64,000 bases of DNA from Deltaproteobacteria bacterium (lineage in GTDB: Bacteria; Myxococcota_A; UBA9160; UBA4427): NCBI GenBank assembly GCA_029261855.1, contig JAJDAN010000070.1, positions 1-64,000 of the forward strand, written 5' to 3'. The translations under genes were made by a program, and so were the position numbers. Within the stretch, counting starts at the first letter, position 1. Each line of letters opens with the position of its first letter. Below are positions 56,201 to 60,877 of this stretch, one piece after another. The notes below the pieces were generated by a model. The model was not told the DNA's origin, did no database searches, and saw only the letters and a list, made by a program, of their open reading frames with translations.

Positions 56201-56582
56201 CGCCACCGACGAGCGGGTCGAAGGCCGGCGGAAGGCCGGCGACGTTGCTCCCGACGAAGGATGTCGTGCCAGGTACGTAGGTGAGCCCGGAAGCCTGCAG
56301 ATCCTCGGTGACGACCAGCCCGGCGAAGTCGAGATTGCCGGGCGGTCCGAAGGGGTTCTCGAGGACGATGCGGACGCGGCCGGTTTCGCACAGCTCGCAG
56401 TAGCTGAAACTGAAGTCGTGCTGGACGATGTTGGCCGACTCCAGCGCGACGGGGCAGCCCGGCGGAGCCGTCTGGGCCGAAGCGCCGCTGGCCGAGATCA
56501 ACAGTGCAGCCAGCCCGAGCAGCAGGATCTGGATCCTGCCGCCGAGCGACGATCTGGCACTGTGTTGATCTCGCCGGAACAT
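41289..56582 (-). CDS. Giant surface protein: DUF11 repeats, SdrD-type and OmpA-like modules, C-terminal beta-barrel
   Basis: 5,097 residues from the ATG at 56582, which puts the signal peptide (ILLLGLAALLISASGASAQ) at residues 1-36; the upstream ATG at 56726 lies inside the riboswitch and is rejected. Order seen: (1) 40-2745, Ig-like DUF11 repeats with motifs like NNGTATAYNLRVLDDL; (2) about 2755-2960, two SdrD_B/carboxypeptidase-like beta domains; (3) about 3035-3145, one more DUF11; (4) about 3160-3265, an SdrD_B module with the calcium-type loop DRNRNGTQDRGEDG; (5) a degenerate OmpA-like unit near 3268-3350 and three clear ones at about 3456-3884; (6) Ig-like spacers; (7) about 4200-5097, repeated amphipathic strands ending FFNLIGTL, read as a beta-barrel. 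Most likely a cell-surface adhesin or stalk; the role is inferred. Confidence 0.88.
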   Translation of the reverse strand: MFRRDQHSARSSLGGRIQILLLGLAALLISASGASAQTAPPGCPVALESANIVQHDFSFSYCELCETGRVRIVLENPFGPPGNLDFAGLVVTEDLQASGLTYVPGTTSFVGSNVAGLPPAFDPLVGGASGQLLTWDLAGLTMDSRPGGAANRARVVIEFEVRRTPIAGEEGLVGADRAIVVEAELTPSCAAPPARFTATSGEADLPLREPLPQIIKRGRNVDAGQGSGSYSDPVYAHANDDVIWRVEVRNNGATEMQDAKLDDSMVPGNFEIDYVCYSEGNATSAANGSPPGACDSVGPTTDIFDLDIGPIPAGQRARYYLVGRVTDSCTNRVNTVSGVEWGCVVESPPVGGITQTSNNVVPGDAAALRTLSVESGLDVDVSLTGINTSQPMGARGTVTIEITNNSNGTVLDPTAQGIRIRNLLPAEYVVDTTFAPTLVVDPAYGNTYPGMVDTLTWTNPQPNTVPLDTGAPVAFPLGNTELELRLTSSTVHPDFPDQLNMIRHGDVVTVTFQTVLIDPQYYDLTANLDVRTEEPASDPPGTDPTESFNITNELEIWFEEFCNPGTTHNLTFTENDVARPEDIDVDIVGTELVFILTNTGDPLPLTVALTNNGGHDADNYFAYVTFGQAMVVSSAPAGCSVTANPPVSPVWEIPVVLPLTAAVYQCDVGTLAAGATQLLDFEVVKNTAAVFDDDLTFRVDVIGEIHLSDDTPLYFPVPQARPDGVTDDVNTYSVDALWARVIGYNLFKDQVGVCSENPPAGLPDAEVQIGEECSFHVESGGWFGFETPGFTYIAVQNIQVVDEIPDGQGYISSTDPLATSTAQIQGVALNPPPQPLDDVFFDWTFNTIVPGERITEKDHWFRADVTTRLLNDPVDSRAAPNVHAAPSPNILTSTFEAVFYNQVSDAEEVYDLGPTTIGFPREVHRRVDLTVTEPLLTVTKEVCNETIYGVGAACTNFVLLADDGDAFDTYVYRITVENEAASGGFTRAPAYDVTVTSVTDPSDQLFVDPLPGDTLDNDGDALVDAADAPGEGSITDNTVLNTVPAQVIASYTHSDALLRIDAGQQVFLYYRVDPDDRVAPLEELTSTATASYDSLEGASGTQSAPLGLNGELGGARQYVSDPGEATIQIIPVEVSPKQITRTSNTPLAGVSPQPVSIGEEVEFELQALIPVAQLRSFVIRDELPAGLSCSDAPTIDLGAAPYDAAGFMPGGVFVPTCSDTEVIWDFGDQTVTQSPRDDRRFDFAVRFIARVENVIGSQDGLLIRNGGASTVTTVNYVDQAGTPVVLPIEEASVLVQEPVVVLQKAFAAATADAGDIQQVTVIATNNGTATAYNLRVLDDLTAVPLSFVGGVVGAVPPSVDVVTFGPDRPLFSWPAGFAIAPGASVSFSFDVEVGIVAEPLEVLPNTIEADWTSLPAVTTALNPSGQIGPDGSLTGMRNGALPNAADPLNDYEAQALAAMTVPPLTLDKIDVDPALLPEIGVHKPFEVLVELPEGTTQGLVVNDDLASGSVSYVLADNADFAVSYDFVGIASINGLAPDAAAFTAVPADGSRGTVVWSVGTVVTQAEDDFAAQLLTPSIRIRYSARVDNDLDTNSGSTLQNGVVTNYLNGETGALEILADATAAVVAIEPVLTATKVLTNETPGKNAGDAPAFGDTLQYVVTVVNGGNATAYDVNIVDTLPPELALSAGFTPTAAIGGTLVGGFVGNPAGAPDGPLVWGRQNGDESLDIPQGSFLDLTYQVVVRTPLLDPTLIENNVFTDWTSLTSGSVYERTGDGCPVITPPNDYCFGPAVAAGTAEPVDPPDPALKENTQATASIGEAFRYRITIPATPYPFALNDVRINDDLAASAANLRFLGVTKIQGSGAWTPVNTGTPTSLVIEDTAGGIDIPPGERIVVEITVVLEDTVTNVSGLQFTNTATYLYNWVDGDDTSQRPGTPGVTDTTPPMTIVGPDVLTLEKTGPTSMTVGAPGSFALNVHNTSTGPAFNLTVTDQLADGATGGTCDIAPSQITAQVFEADGTTPVSAALVEGVDFATTFSVAPACVLELDMLSAATAIGPDQRLLVGYEALLDLDSQEGAVLTNVAGATEWFSTDGTDPNTLADRRTYTRVLTDGTTAVLDHEDAHSFTVALPAYLFEKSVINVSTGADPGSVAMPGDTLRYRLRIENQSDRPLNDFSVFDELGRLNAAVVFQPGSLALVTVPAGADVSNTSATGGADGTGVIDVRNLNLPGLNDSAIIEFEILLAPVIANGTAVTNQAQLLVGGNAFADSDDPNVNGAADPYVAGDEDPTQVLIQSAPYFRVQKSSAYITGDPAVLLAGETLRYTITVKNIGTEDAVDAFLRDAVPVNTQYVAGSTTLNGVVVPDGPAGSSPLSGGILVSAPEDPTPGAMRADASVTPGNVATLVFDVVVDPDAIDGTVISNQAFVSAILGGVSDQPSDDPSTALPDDPTRDVVGNAPLLFAPKSAVLETDNGTVGIVDPGDVLRYTISVYNSGAVPATAVTLQDVVPANTTYVADSLTLNTIPVGAPGATVSPLIAGIPISSTDLTPPLPAAGAGTVSPGAVAVVEFLLRVDDLVPSGTIISNQARVGSVELPDLLTDGDGNPATGPEPTLVVVGDGQQLAITKQVTVVGGGAALAGSELEYLVSVVNIASVPASTVVITDDLDLPVAGQLAYVALSATLNGSPVGVTVVGSLITADYSTTYGPLQPGESAVLRFRAVLDPGLAQGTTVTNTGVVTWNSPVQTAMASVSIDEGGMPGVGILNGTLWHDADFDRSVGVTERLLDGWTVELRRNGATLQTTSSDASGNFRMSGLVPNDVSGDQYELFFRAPGAGAGAGALGFADSAFTNGPQQISDILVASGSNLQGLNLPIDPNGVIYDSVQRVPVAGATVNLLGAGTGIALPSACLDDPNQQGQVTLADGYYKFDLNFSDASCPSGGSYLVAVTPPATGYVAGTSQIIPPTSDGSTAPLSVPSCPAGPNDAIPATAQFCEAQTSEFAPPPSVPPRTQGTVYYLNLSLDSSQTPGSSQIFNNHIPLDPVLDGAVAITKTTPVVNVSRGQLVPYEITFSNELGVDFPDLSLVDRYPAGFRYVDGSAQVDGVEMEPTVNGRELMWTDLGIGASSTRRVVLLLAVGAGVNDGEYVNRAYAISSFNGTALSGEATATVRVVPDPTFDCTDVLGKVFDDRNRNGTQDRGEDGLQGVKLVTARGLVATTDQYGRFHITCAVVPRDGRGSNFVLKLDDRSLPTGYRMSTRQTQVKRATRGKALRFDYGASIHRVVALDMADAVFEPGSTQMRLQWKPRLGMLVDELKKAPALLRLSYVADVEDEGLVERRLEAVKREIRKAWDDLDDAYELTIETEIFWRRGAPTNGPAAMRQDREERFAPEPALAATRTLPSVSAGPPVVEAQPNENVERHLPSDEAFTQWSQDPALLETQAGDRLQEREVVTEDVETIKLTDVVPPVRFESGAANIPPSYIAKLREVLQDMRGLRNVRLHLIGHSDDQPLSGPLAGRYGDNAGLSRERAGEVAEFIQTALALPPEAISFEWAGDTQPVSSNATEAGRAMNRRVEVEVWYDEVEERLATEEFVVPEDIKRVKICRMETVCKLRYREGHAHRARVKNLVAPLNFGEETVGVSPDFVRQIKQALYNLRDKQNVTVKFVGFTDDLPLSGRAERIYGTHLALSKARARRVALAVKDALALPSAGIASDGRGATRPLASNDTLRGRALNRRIEVEFWHDDPLQELPDEPQLCPDASGAELVTKVYDPPWGRLDSLPIDDGDVEIPAGYLERLRRALADVEAESNVRLRFVGYTGNERLDRRMALVYGDDIGLSTARARRAMNTVRQDLGLEPEQAEHEGRGYIHSDDVVNGGFVQGDRSYVVVQVVYDELALIDDNEGIEVTPITRELRAKDPLELNLMRITVDGKPVDDPGRSSADIQRCTDVALERADVQFRFDDLESQVRLSVTVDPGTVPVRLPLAGASDASVETAEDDETVETVETIEIDVPASSPATPVRFKMYSNYSHFIERSEVRIYAQDQSLRATPLAVVEVAPNGVATWLPEPESFPSPMRVLKFVLRVYDAEGHFDQTAPQQLWMVHADGSSSDSAVASVTPHPPRGQDPLLAGYGESEPVARNIPLDNAGTVRVQGSGVPENHEVWLAGAPVPVDENGNFVAEALVPTGLHTVEVAVLDEAGNGELFLRDLDLEQSDWFYVGIADLTLSAHESSGRIDALQGKNSRYDNDSFADGRLAFYVTGKFAEDWKLTASADTREDEVTDLFSNFLDKSPDSLFRRIDPDYHYPTFGDDSTVEETAPTSGKMYLKLSKDENHALWGNFKIGYLDNELAQVDRGLYGANLHYQSLATTEFGEQRVMLDGFGAQPGTVGSREQFRGTGGSLYFLKRQDILQGSERVRVEVRDKDSGLVTGVVYLQPTLDYDIDYLQGRILLAEPVDSTVADGLLVRSQGLSGNEAWLVVQYEYSPDFDEIDSMTFGGTGQVWLNDHVKVGVTASRDDEGENSTLYAGDLTFRKSTESWIKLQAGRTEGLVQGSLSSNDGGFQFVGSGGLLLEGQKANGYRADLSVGIGDFLPGARGRFAVYGQRLEAGYSAPGLNTLTDTDNYGGILEVPLTDELHLNAKADREEQKNALTTTAAEVDVSYALSDRWSVSGGVRHERREDDAPVVVSTQEEGDRTDGAVQVTYDSLGKWRGYGFGQATVAKSGNREKNNRGGVGGAYQVNDKLVVDGEVSHGDLGPAVKVGTSYQQSEDTHRYFSYALENERGVNGVSARRGTLISGMRTRLADSGSVYMEDRYQHTDSSNGLARSMGITLAPAENWSVGANWELGTLIDRQTDAETKRRAGGGSVGYGTDDLRLSSGIEYIYDKTEQPDGSWSNRTTWLFRNSLKYQVTPSGRVIGKFNHSFSDSSLGQFYDGGYTEGILGLAYRPVKHDRLNVLAKYTYFYNVPTTDQVILQDTPVEFIQKSHIAAIDVSYDLTADLTVGAKYAFRRGEVSLDRENKKFFSNDAHLYILRTDWRFLKNWEGSLEGRSLDLPDINERRSGALFTLYRYFGEHFKVGIGYNFTDFSDDLTDLSYDDHGIFFNLIGTL
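44930..46215 (-). repeat. Three tandem OmpA-like (peptidoglycan-binding fold) modules inside the giant gene
   Basis: Module 1 (45866-46215): FESGAANIPPSYIAKLREVL, GHSDDQPL, AGLSRERAGEV, NRRVEVEVW. Module 2 (45378-45730): LNFGEETVGVSPDFV, GFTDDLPL, LALSKARARRV, NRRIEVEFW. Module 3 (44930-45285): GDVEIPAGYLERLRRAL, GYTGNERL, IGLSTARARRA, YVVVQVVYDE. The Asp of the HTD-type motif and the Arg of LSxxRA, which bind diaminopimelate in OmpA/Pal, are kept in modules 1 and 2; module 3 has Gly in place of the Asp. Confidence 0.85.
48350..56460 (-). repeat. Long array of DUF11-type Ig-like repeats inside the giant gene
   Basis: About 2,700 residues in which a unit of 120-160 residues recurs with diverged sequence. 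Easily seen copies include RYTITVKNIGTEDAVDAFLR, RYTISVYNSGAVPATAVTLQ, YLVSVVNIASVPASTVVITD, YVVTVVNGGNATAYDVNIVD and FALNVHNTSTGPAFNLTVTD, each followed by a conserved Pro/Gly-rich strand. At least a dozen copies; the exact number needs a profile search. Such domains build extracellular stalks and often carry isopeptide or calcium sites. Confidence 0.85.
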
Positions 56583-56637
56583 TCGAGCCCTCGTCCACCG
56601 GTTGGCGGGACGCCGAAACACCAAAAGGGACCGAGGA

Positions 56638-56654
56638 AGCCCGAAGCTCGGGCT
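56638..56654 (-). terminator. Hairpin after the riboswitch aptamer (candidate expression platform)
   Basis: AGCCCGA/TCGGGCT, a perfect 7-bp stem with a 3-base loop, begins two bases after the aptamer. It is followed by TCCTCGGTCCCTTTTGG, a weak T tract, so it may work as a terminator, or as a spacer for another switching structure nearer the start codon at 56582. Confidence 0.45.
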
Positions 56655-56655
56655 G

Positions 56656-56755
56656 GATTCCGGCGGTCCCGCTGTCGTGGGGCGATCTGCGATCAGCCCT
56701 GTAGACCGGTGACTTTGCGTCCCCACCTTTCAGCGGGTTTGCCTTTATCTGAATC
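56656..56755 (-). promoter_or_regulatory. Cyclic di-GMP-I (GEMM) riboswitch aptamer
   Basis: Minus-strand leader of the giant gene. The closing stem P1 is GATTC (56755-56751) with GAATC (56660-56656). Then follow the invariant GGCAAACC, a stem capped by a GAAA tetraloop (CCCGCT/GGTGGG), the invariant GGGGACGCAAAG, the CCGG receptor strand with CTA, a third stem GGGC-GATC/GATC-GCCC, and GCGGGACC, all in the consensus order of the c-di-GMP-I class. The guanine equivalent to G20 of the Vibrio Vc2 aptamer is present (AGGCAAACC), which favours c-di-GMP over the cGAMP variant. The aptamer ends 74 bases before the start codon. Confidence 0.9.
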
Positions 56756-56821
56756 TTGCTGTGCGGATGACTCTCTAGGTCAAGTCGGGGTCCTGTCCTC
56801 CTCTACCACCTGTCCACTGCA

Positions 56822-58183
56822 TCAGGTCGCCGGAAGGAAGTCGATCGGATACAGGATCGTGATCGCGGGGATTCCGTCCTTGGCTCCGAAGTCGAAGCCA
56901 CGGACGCGCCCAACGACCTGGCCCGACAGCGCCGGAGCCTTCATGTCGCTGGACTGCAGCTCGCATAGTGACACCGATCCATCCGGTTCGATGGTGATGC
57001 GGAGCACCATCTGGCCCTTCAAGGTCGGATTCTTCCGCAGCTCGCGGTTGTAGAGCCGGTAGAGCGCGGACTTGTGCCGATCGAAGACGATCTGGATCTC
57101 CTCGTCGGTGCGCGATAGCCCGGGGCCGTCGCTCAAGGGCCGGTCCGTGCCGGTTCCCGTGCCGATGGAGCTGGTCGCACGCGCGATCTCGACGCCCTCG
57201 ATGCCACCCTCACCGTTGCCGCCGACGTCGCGGCTGAGAGAGGCGATGTCGATGCCTCCACTGGAGCCGGCGAACTGGCTCGTGACCATGGATCGCTGGG
57301 ATCGTCCCGTCGCAGCCTGGTCCGTGTTGCGAAGGCGCGCCTGGGCACCGAGCTTCGCCGTGGGCTTGCTGTCCGCCAGCGCCGAGAACTTCTCCCGGAA
57401 GGCGAGGATGCCCTTCGACGGCGCGGCAGGCTTCGGGGTCTCCTTGACGGGCTCGGTCGGGCTCGATTCCTCGGCGAGCTCGGGCGCGCTCTCTTCCTGC
57501 AGCTTCTTCGGCTCCATCGGCGGCGGAGGACGCGGCGGCAGGGGCTGTTCTTCGCGAATCAGTCGCGTCAGTCGTTCCGGTACCTCGTCCACCTGCCAGG
57601 CCTCGGGCAGCGGCAGGTCGATGAAGGGGAAGACCACACCGAAGAACAGGGTGAGCAGCAGCGCGATCGCGAGGGACTTGCGGAAGCGCGCGTCCTCCTC
57701 GCCCTGACGGGCCCACGGCATGGTCGCCGGGCGGTCCGGGAAGACCTCGACCTGTCTCTCGATGACCCACTCGAGCTTGCGCTGCTCTTCCTTGCGCTTC
57801 GCCTCGAAGATGTCGTCCTCGAGGTACTCGGCGTCCTGCTCGGCGTGCTCGATCTCCTCGACGACGGTCTGCCGGCGCGCGTCGATCTCGCCGATCCGCT
57901 TCTCGAAGGAGTCGACCCGCGCACGCGCGAGGCGCAGCTGCGCTTCGGCCTGGCCGTCAACTGCGTCCTCACCCCAGAAGAGGGCGCCAGCGCCGAGCTC
58001 GCGGAGCTCGTCCAGGTTGCCACACACCTCGCCCAGCAACCGGTACCGATGCTGCTCGGCCGACAGCGCTTCGAGCTCGCCGTCGATGCCGCGCAGATCG
58101 CGGACCAGTACATCGATCTTCTCGCGCTTCTGCGAAAGAAGACCCTCGAGGTTCTGTTCGTCGTTGGATGCCAGTTCTTGCAC
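56822..58183 (-). CDS. TonB-like protein with AgmX/PglI C-terminal domain
   Basis: 453 residues. N-terminal cytoplasmic coiled coil (about 1-140, very rich in Glu/Arg/Leu), one membrane helix at about 168-188 (KSLAIALLLTLFFGVVFPFI), a Pro/Glu-rich periplasmic spacer (PLPPRPPPPMEPKKLQEE), and a C-terminal globular domain of about 90 residues (IQIVFDRHKSALYRLYNREL, GQMVLRITIEPDGSVS, RVRGFDFGAKDGI) that matches the AgmX/PglI C-terminal TonB-like family. It should couple an ExbB/ExbD-type motor to an outer-membrane partner. The long N-terminal coiled coil is unlike TonB. Last gene of the motor cluster; 239 bases separate it from the giant gene. Confidence 0.88.
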   Translation of the reverse strand: MQELASNDEQNLEGLLSQKREKIDVLVRDLRGIDGELEALSAEQHRYRLLGEVCGNLDELRELGAGALFWGEDAVDGQAEAQLRLARARVDSFEKRIGEIDARRQTVVEEIEHAEQDAEYLEDDIFEAKRKEEQRKLEWVIERQVEVFPDRPATMPWARQGEEDARFRKSLAIALLLTLFFGVVFPFIDLPLPEAWQVDEVPERLTRLIREEQPLPPRPPPPMEPKKLQEESAPELAEESSPTEPVKETPKPAAPSKGILAFREKFSALADSKPTAKLGAQARLRNTDQAATGRSQRSMVTSQFAGSSGGIDIASLSRDVGGNGEGGIEGVEIARATSSIGTGTGTDRPLSDGPGLSRTDEEIQIVFDRHKSALYRLYNRELRKNPTLKGQMVLRITIEPDGSVSLCELQSSDMKAPALSGQVVGRVRGFDFGAKDGIPAITILYPIDFLPAT

Positions 58184-58193
58184 GTCAGGCCTG

Positions 58194-58703
58194 CTATCCC
58201 TGGATCGTCTGGGTTTCGGGTGCCTTCTGCAGCACGGCCAGGGAGATCCTTCCGAAGCCCTGGCTGCTGCAGGTCGACATCACCTTCTTGACCACGCTGA
58301 ACGGCACCGATCGATCCACGAGAATGGTCACCTCCCGACTCTCTGCGACGACCTGGGTCTTGAGTCCGATCACGTTGGCGTTCACCTCGGCGAGTCGATC
58401 CCCGATGGGGCCGATGTTCTGCCCCTGCATCGCCAGGATGTCGGCGACCAGCACGACGGACTCACCCTGCACGGTCACCTCGACGGCGCTTACGAAGATC
58501 ACGACGGTCTCACGAGGCTTGTCCTCGATCGTCGACGCCGGCAGGGTGATGTGCTTCGGCGTCTGCAACACCTCGGTCGACGCGGAGTTGACCAGGAGGA
58601 AGAAGACCAGGATGGTGAAGACGTCCATCAGCGAGGTGAGGTTCATCTTCGTGATGCCTCCCCGGTTGCGCTGCATCCGCCTCATTCTTCGTGAGCTCTT
58701 CAC
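58194..58703 (-). CDS. ExbD/TolR family motor protein (second copy)
   Basis: 169 residues. Basic N-terminus (RRMRRMQRNRGG), one membrane helix with the conserved Asp in MNLTSLMDVFTILVFFLLVN, and a periplasmic domain. Together with the preceding ExbD and the ExbB/TolQ it forms the proton-driven stator. The Asp in the helix is the one that carries protons in TolR/ExbD. Start overlaps the stop of the previous gene by 4 bases. Confidence 0.92.
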   Translation of the reverse strand: MKSSRRMRRMQRNRGGITKMNLTSLMDVFTILVFFLLVNSASTEVLQTPKHITLPASTIEDKPRETVVIFVSAVEVTVQGESVVLVADILAMQGQNIGPIGDRLAEVNANVIGLKTQVVAESREVTILVDRSVPFSVVKKVMSTCSSQGFGRISLAVLQKAPETQTIQG

Positions 58704-59191
58704 GGCGCGTCTCCAATCGCGATGTCGGTGAAGAGGGCCAGGCGCACGGTCTCGCCCTCCTCTTCTCCCGGTCTCACGCTGCTGCGGACCACGTCCATCA
58801 CCTGGATGAGGTGGTCGTACTCGATGTCCGGCTCCAGCAGGACCGAAGCGTCGTCCTTGTCGGGATGGCCCTCCTTGAGCGCCACCACGAACTCGGAGAG
58901 CCGCGCGAGGTCATACTCGTCGCCGACCTTGGGGAGCGTGGCGATCACCGCGCGGCCGTTCGACACCTGGAGACCGTCCTCCCGGACGATCACCTCCACC
59001 CGGAAGCTCGCCTCCTGAGCCGCGGTCCCGCCCGCGGACGTGGGCAGGCTCAACTCGACGATGGTGATGCGAGAGAACACGGCCGTGATCAGCAGGAACG
59101 GCACCAACACCACCATCAGGTTCAGGAAGGTGGTCATGTCGAGATCGGCCGGCTCTTTCGACCGCCGTCGGTAGTGGTGTTGCCTGCTCAT
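58700..59191 (-). CDS. ExbD/TolR family motor protein (first copy)
   Basis: 163 residues. Basic N-terminus (RQHHYRRRSKEPADLDMT), one membrane helix TFLNLMVVLVPFLLITAVF. At the position of the conserved proton-carrying Asp (usually PLIDVxxxLL) this copy reads LNLMVVLVPFLL, i.e. Asn/Met and no acid, so only the other ExbD keeps the charge. The periplasmic domain is of normal length. Seven bases separate it from the ExbB/TolQ gene. Confidence 0.88.
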   Translation of the reverse strand: MSRQHHYRRRSKEPADLDMTTFLNLMVVLVPFLLITAVFSRITIVELSLPTSAGGTAAQEASFRVEVIVREDGLQVSNGRAVIATLPKVGDEYDLARLSEFVVALKEGHPDKDDASVLLEPDIEYDHLIQVMDVVRSSVRPGEEEGETVRLALFTDIAIGDAP

Positions 59192-59197
59192 GGCCGC

Positions 59198-59848
59198 CTA
59201 GGCCTCGACCTGGCGCTTCGCGCGACCGGAGATGACGTTCAGTGCCTTGACGGAAGCCATTTCCAGGCTGTCGATGATCTCGCCCGTCTTGGCAGTGAGG
59301 ACCGAATTGGTGACCAGCAGCGGGATGGCCACCATCAGACCGAAGGCCGTGGTGTTCATCGCCACCGAAATACTGGCCGACAACAGGTCCGCCTTCTCGG
59401 CGGGATTCGCGTTGGCGACCGCCGTGAAGGCCTGGATCAGACCCATGATCGTTCCCAGCAGCCCCAACAGGGTGGCGATGCTGGAAGCCAACGCGACGTA
59501 GGGAGTCCGCTTTTCGAGCTGGGGGATGATCTCCATCATGCTCTCTTCCATCGCGATTTCGATGTCCTCGCGACGGCGAACGGCTCCCTGTCGGGACAGA
59601 CCCATGTTCAGGAGCTTGGAGATGGTCGAGTCGTCCTTGCTCGTCATCTCGCGCGCCTTCTCGAAGTCGCCGTTCATGAGCGCGGGCTGCAGCTTGGTCC
59701 ACGCGCTCTGGTTCTTTGCGCGCATCAGCGTCAGCGTGATGTAACGCTCGACCGCGATCGCAGCGCCAACTGCGAACACGATCAGGATCGGGTACATGAA
59801 CGGACCGCCCGTCACGAAGAACCCTACGATCGAATAGATGAAGTCCAT
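59198..59848 (-). CDS. MotA/TolQ/ExbB family proton-channel protein
   Basis: 216 residues from the ATG at 59848, which has AGGAGG 9 bases upstream; the GTG at 59866 would include that ribosome site. Three membrane helices: FVTGGPFMYPILIVFAVGAAIAVERY, VALASSIATLLGLLGTIMGLI and TTAFGLMVAIPLLVTNSVL, the last two with the TolQ/ExbB signature. With the two ExbD/TolR proteins it forms the motor that converts the proton gradient to force on the AgmX/TonB-like protein. Confidence 0.93.
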   Translation of the reverse strand: MDFIYSIVGFFVTGGPFMYPILIVFAVGAAIAVERYITLTLMRAKNQSAWTKLQPALMNGDFEKAREMTSKDDSTISKLLNMGLSRQGAVRRREDIEIAMEESMMEIIPQLEKRTPYVALASSIATLLGLLGTIMGLIQAFTAVANANPAEKADLLSASISVAMNTTAFGLMVAIPLLVTNSVLTAKTGEIIDSLEMASVKALNVISGRAKRQVEA

Positions 59849-59926
59849 GGCCGAAGCCTCCTGCACGGTGCGATTGGTTGTCGCTGAGTCTTTCTCAAAG
59901 GGTTGTTGATGCGCCGCCGAGCCGGG

Positions 59927-60220
59927 TCACTGTGACCCCGCCCGAATCTGGTAGTAAGAGAGCTCTCGCATGAAGACGTCCCGATCGACCGGCTGCCGCC
60001 CGTCGTCGAGGAGCTTCGAAAGGTCGAGGGTGTGGCCGAGTTCGGCGCTCTTCCACGGCACGATCACCAGGGACTTGGGCGCCTCGTCGTTGCCGACGAC
60101 CGACATGCCGGAAAGAAGCTTGTCGCCCTCGGCCTTCTTCCCCTTGCCCTCGGGCTCCGCGGCCAGGGAGACGGCGGCGAGAAGCAAGAACGGAATGCAA
60201 TAGATGAGCGTGCGAAGCAT
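59927..60220 (-). CDS. Small secreted protein of the motor cluster
   Basis: 97 residues with a signal peptide (TLIYCIPFLLLAAVSLAAEPEG). The mature part is short and charged, with PKSLVIVPWKSAELGHTLDL as the only pronounced motif. I do not recognise a family. Genes of this size occupy the same place in other ExbB/ExbD/TPR clusters of Deltaproteobacteria (recollection, not checked). It sits between the TPR lipoprotein and the ExbB-type gene. Confidence 0.7.
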   Translation of the reverse strand: MLRTLIYCIPFLLLAAVSLAAEPEGKGKKAEGDKLLSGMSVVGNDEAPKSLVIVPWKSAELGHTLDLSKLLDDGRQPVDRDVFMRELSYYQIRAGSQ

Positions 60221-60235
60221 GATTTCCTCGAGACC

Positions 60236-60874
60236 CTATTCCTGGATCCGATTGCGCAGGTCCGCGACCCACATGGCCGCCGCCTCGTCCCCGGGCACCG
60301 CCCGGGTGTAGAGCTCGTAATGTTCGACCGCGCAGCCGAGGTCCGACAGATAGACGTCACACAGGATCGCGAGATTGCGCCTTGCAAAGTGGAAGTCGGG
60401 ATAGAGCTCGAGAGCCTCGAGGTAGCTCGCGCGCGCATCCTCGAAGCGCCCCAGTTTACGGAGGACGATGCCCTGCTCGTTGTAGGCAGCCGGGTGACGG
60501 GGGTTGAGCTCCAGCGCCTTCGCGATCCGGGCCTGGGCCTTCTCGAGGTCGCCGGCTCGCGCGTAGGCGATGCCGAGATTGATGTAGGCGGCGGTCGCGT
60601 CGGGCGCCGCCACGATCACCTCTTCCAGCAACGCGATGCCCCCGACGTAGTCCTCTTCCTCGATCCGCTCCATGGCGTCCTCGAAGTCACCGCGAACGCC
60701 GGAGCCCACGTCGATCTGCTCGGTAATCGTGAAGCCGCTGTCGTCCCAGACCTCGACCGGCGCCGCCGATCGGGTTCCGGGCGTGCTGCAGGCGGACGCG
60801 AGCCAGACCACCGCGAGCAGGCAGCCGGGTCCACGGACGAGGAGTCGAATCGCGGCGAATGAGGAAGACTGCAT
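60236..60874 (-). CDS. TPR lipoprotein of the motor cluster
   Basis: 212 residues. Lipoprotein signal with lipobox LASAC near residue 29, then three to four TPR repeats (AAYINLGIAYARAGDLEKAQ, AAYNEQGIVLRKLGRFEDAR, FARRNLAILCDVYLSDLGCA). Membrane-attached interaction module; in gliding-motor clusters proteins of this kind (GltE/AglT type) connect the motor to the outer membrane. Whether it faces the inner or outer membrane cannot be told. Four bases after the large TPR gene. Confidence 0.82.
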   Translation of the reverse strand: MQSSSFAAIRLLVRGPGCLLAVVWLASACSTPGTRSAAPVEVWDDSGFTITEQIDVGSGVRGDFEDAMERIEEEDYVGGIALLEEVIVAAPDATAAYINLGIAYARAGDLEKAQARIAKALELNPRHPAAYNEQGIVLRKLGRFEDARASYLEALELYPDFHFARRNLAILCDVYLSDLGCAVEHYELYTRAVPGDEAAAMWVADLRNRIQE

Positions 60875-60877
60875 CGG

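Noticed and set aside
56583-56726. Longer start of the giant gene at 56726
   Set aside because: It would place translation inside the riboswitch aptamer and put about 48 residues before the signal peptide.
56656-56755. cGAMP-selective (GEMM-Ib) variant of the riboswitch
   Set aside because: The position equivalent to G20 is G, not A as in the cGAMP-sensing Geobacter aptamers. Binding was not tested.
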